From assembly GCA_934445015.1 (NCBI GenBank), contig CAKSDJ010000022.1, positions 1 through 23,037 of the forward strand: 23,037 nt of DNA, in the 5' to 3' direction. The notes under the pieces were generated by a model. It was not told where the DNA came from. It was given only the letters and a program-made list of their open reading frames with translations, and did no database searches. Below are positions 21,636 to 23,037 of the stretch, piece after piece (position 1 is the first letter of the stretch; each line of letters starts with the position of its first letter). The DNA is from an uncultured Eubacteriales bacterium (GTDB taxonomy: Bacteria; Bacillota; Clostridia; Oscillospirales; Acutalibacteraceae). Position numbers and translations under genes: made by a program.

Positions 21636-22912
21636 TATACAAGTTCACCTATGCAGTAATCGTCTTGCACGGATTTTATTAAAACGTTATGTATTTGTCC
21701 GGTGAGATTTTTTTGCGTTTTAACAACAACACGTGAGTAATTTGCAGTGTAACCTTCCGCAAAATCTGTGTTACTGGTTTCAAACAGAACAGAAAGCGTT
21801 TTGCCGCACATTTTGTTTAAAAACTCGGCTTCACACACGCCGGCGGCATTTGCCATAATATGCGCACGTCTTTCTTTTTCGGATTTATTTACTTGAGGTT
21901 TCAGTTCTGCGGCAATCGTGCCCGATCTTTGTGAATATGCAAATATATGCGTTCGTGCAAAAACCGTTTTTTTAACAAAAGCAAGGCTTTGTTCAAATTC
22001 CTGCTCGGTTTCACCGGCAAAACCTACCATAATGTCGGTGGTGATTGCGGCGTCTTCAAATGTGCCGCGTATTCTTTTAACCAAGTCATCATAAAATGCC
22101 GTATCATAATGACGGTTCATACGTTTCAGTGTTGCGTCACAACCCGATTGAAGCGATAAGTGAAATTGCGGGCAGAACTTAGGCTGGGCTTTCATACGTT
22201 CCAGCATTCGGTCGGTTATATGGTCGGGTTCAAGCGAGCCCAGTCTGACGCGGCAAATTTTATCAACTGCACAAACTGCGTCTATTGCATCGCACAAATC
22301 AAACGTTTCGCCTTTGCCGTATGATGTAAGGTTAATACCAACTAACACTATTTCGCAAAATCCGTTTTCTGCAAGTCTTTCTGCTTCTTGCTTTATATCC
22401 TCAATGTTTCGTGAACGCACTTTTCCGCGGGCAAAGGGTATAATGCAGTATGTGCAGTAACGCTCACACCCGTCCTGTATTTTCATAAACGCGCGTGTGC
22501 GCTCATTGAACCGACTGATACCTGCTGTATTGTAAAGGTCGCCGGTTTTATGTGTGCTGATATCAAAAACGCGATTGTTGTTATATTTATTTACGGCGTC
22601 AACAACCTTTGAAATGTCACGGTTTCCGATTATAATGTCAGCGTTCGAAAGCTTTTTTGCATCGTCCGGAAATGCCTGCACCATACATCCTGTAAGCACA
22701 ATTACCGCATCGGGGTGTTCGCGTCGGCAACGCCGCACTATCTGCCTTGTCTTGCGGTCACTTTCGGCAGTAACGGTGCAAGAGTTAATAACAACAGCAT
22801 CTGACGGCAAATTTTTGTCATTTGTGTGGCCTGATTTTATAAGCGCTTCGCGCATTGACTCGGTCTCATACTGATTAACCTTGCATCCAAGCGTGTGAAA
22901 ATATATGTTCAT
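21635..22912 (-). CDS. mtaB: tRNA t6A37 methylthiotransferase MtaB
   Basis: This is a 425-residue radical-SAM enzyme that adds a methylthio group to N6-threonylcarbamoyladenosine at position 37 of ANN-decoding tRNAs, giving ms2t6A. The N-terminal UPF0004 domain has the three cysteines for the auxiliary iron-sulfur cluster at Cys10, Cys45 and Cys76. The radical-SAM cluster CxxxCxxC is at Cys149, Cys153 and Cys156. SLEPDHITDRML and FHLSLQSGCDATLKRMNRHYD follow, then a C-terminal TRAM-like RNA-binding region. The opening GCKVNQYE is characteristic of MtaB, whereas MiaB has GCQMN, so MiaB and RimO are less likely. GAGGTAAATAA precedes the ATG. It has its own promoter and converges on the rpsR terminator. 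Confidence 0.93.
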   Translation of the reverse strand: MNIYFHTLGCKVNQYETESMREALIKSGHTNDKNLPSDAVVINSCTVTAESDRKTRQIVRRCRREHPDAVIVLTGCMVQAFPDDAKKLSNADIIIGNRDISKVVDAVNKYNNNRVFDISTHKTGDLYNTAGISRFNERTRAFMKIQDGCERYCTYCIIPFARGKVRSRNIEDIKQEAERLAENGFCEIVLVGINLTSYGKGETFDLCDAIDAVCAVDKICRVRLGSLEPDHITDRMLERMKAQPKFCPQFHLSLQSGCDATLKRMNRHYDTAFYDDLVKRIRGTFEDAAITTDIMVGFAGETEQEFEQSLAFVKKTVFARTHIFAYSQRSGTIAAELKPQVNKSEKERRAHIMANAAGVCEAEFLNKMCGKTLSVLFETSNTDFAEGYTANYSRVVVKTQKNLTGQIHNVLIKSVQDDYCIGELV

Positions 22913-22942
22913 TTATTTACCTCGTTAAAAATCTCATTAAGT

Positions 22943-22971
22943 ATTTTAATAAAAATAAATTTACTTGTCAA
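22943..22971 (-). promoter_or_regulatory. Sigma-A promoter of mtaB
   Basis: On the minus strand TTGACA (22971-22966) and TAAAAT (22948-22943) are 17 bases apart, about 30 bases upstream of the mtaB start. Confidence 0.85.
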
Positions 22972-22997
22972 CTGTTATTGAAATTAAAGTACAGTTG
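22969..22997. promoter_or_regulatory. Inverted repeat between divergent promoters
   Basis: CAACTGT (22969-22975) and ACAGTTG (22991-22997) are perfect 7-base inverted repeats, 15 bases apart. The left arm overlaps the mtaB -35. The right arm lies in the spacer of the rightward promoter, just before its extended -10. An operator role is a guess. Confidence 0.35.
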
Positions 22998-23027
22998 TGT
23001 TATAATTAACCGAATAAATTGAAGGAG
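22978..23027 (+). promoter_or_regulatory. Promoter and ribosome binding site of a gene beyond the window
   Basis: TTGAAA (22978-22983) and TATAAT (23001-23006) are 17 bases apart with TGT before the -10, followed by AAGGAG at 23022-23027. The start codon is expected right after the window end. The gene itself cannot be seen. Confidence 0.85.
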
Positions 23028-23037
23028 TGGTTTAACT

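Noticed and set aside
1..23037. Mobile elements, CRISPR arrays, tRNA or rRNA genes, defence islands
   Set aside because: I looked for transposase motifs, regularly spaced repeats, cloverleaf and CCA-ended sequences, and clusters of unknown genes on both strands, and found none. The window reads as continuous core chromosome.

Overview
The window looks like a stretch of a low-to-mid GC Gram-positive chromosome, most likely a spore-forming anaerobe of the class Clostridia (an Oscillospirales/Ruminococcaceae-like gut organism is my best guess). The reasons are the rpoB-rpoC pair, an intact pro-sigma-K gene, strong AGGAGG-type ribosome binding sites, formate-THF ligase, an AMP/PPi-type pyruvate phosphate dikinase, and ECF-type vitamin uptake next to a type III pantothenate kinase. 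The taxonomic placement is inference from gene content and protein flavour, not from a search.

Layout. 1-5816: the 3' part of rpoB (cut by the window edge within rifampicin cluster II) and complete rpoC, closed by a hairpin terminator. 5812-6495 (-): sigK, convergent with rpoC and divergent from 6623-9910 (+), a two-gene unit of fhs and a cytosolic GH20 hexosaminidase. A symmetrical terminator at 9924-9959 serves this unit and the convergent branched-chain amino acid ABC operon (-): livK-livH-livM-livG-livF, 14715 down to 9976. Upstream of it, on the same strand, is ppdK (17616-14986), with its own terminator. Next comes a minus-strand unit reading coaX, a CE15-like hydrolase, and an ECF transporter S component that is probably for pantothenate (20400 down to 17854). 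Divergent from coaX is the classic rpsF-ssb-rpsR operon (+, 20594-21581). Last is mtaB (-, 22912-21635), a tRNA t6A methylthiotransferase, divergent from a gene whose promoter and ribosome binding site are present but whose coding region lies beyond the window.

How the genes work together. Most are housekeeping: transcription (rpoBC), translation and tRNA modification (rpsF, rpsR, mtaB), DNA maintenance (ssb), one-carbon metabolism (fhs), the pyruvate/PEP node (ppdK), amino acid uptake (liv), and pantothenate salvage into CoA (coaX plus the S component). SigK implies that the organism has late mother-cell sporulation functions.

I saw no mobile element, CRISPR array, defence island, tRNA or rRNA, and no clearly new multi-gene system. 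The items most worth a second look are the cytosolic CE15-like hydrolase with a displaced catalytic acid inside a pantothenate operon, the pairing of fhs with a GH20 enzyme, nested inverted repeats in the ppdK leader, an operator-like dyad on the liv promoter, and a strong hairpin between livK and livH. No gap between genes exceeds 300 bases.
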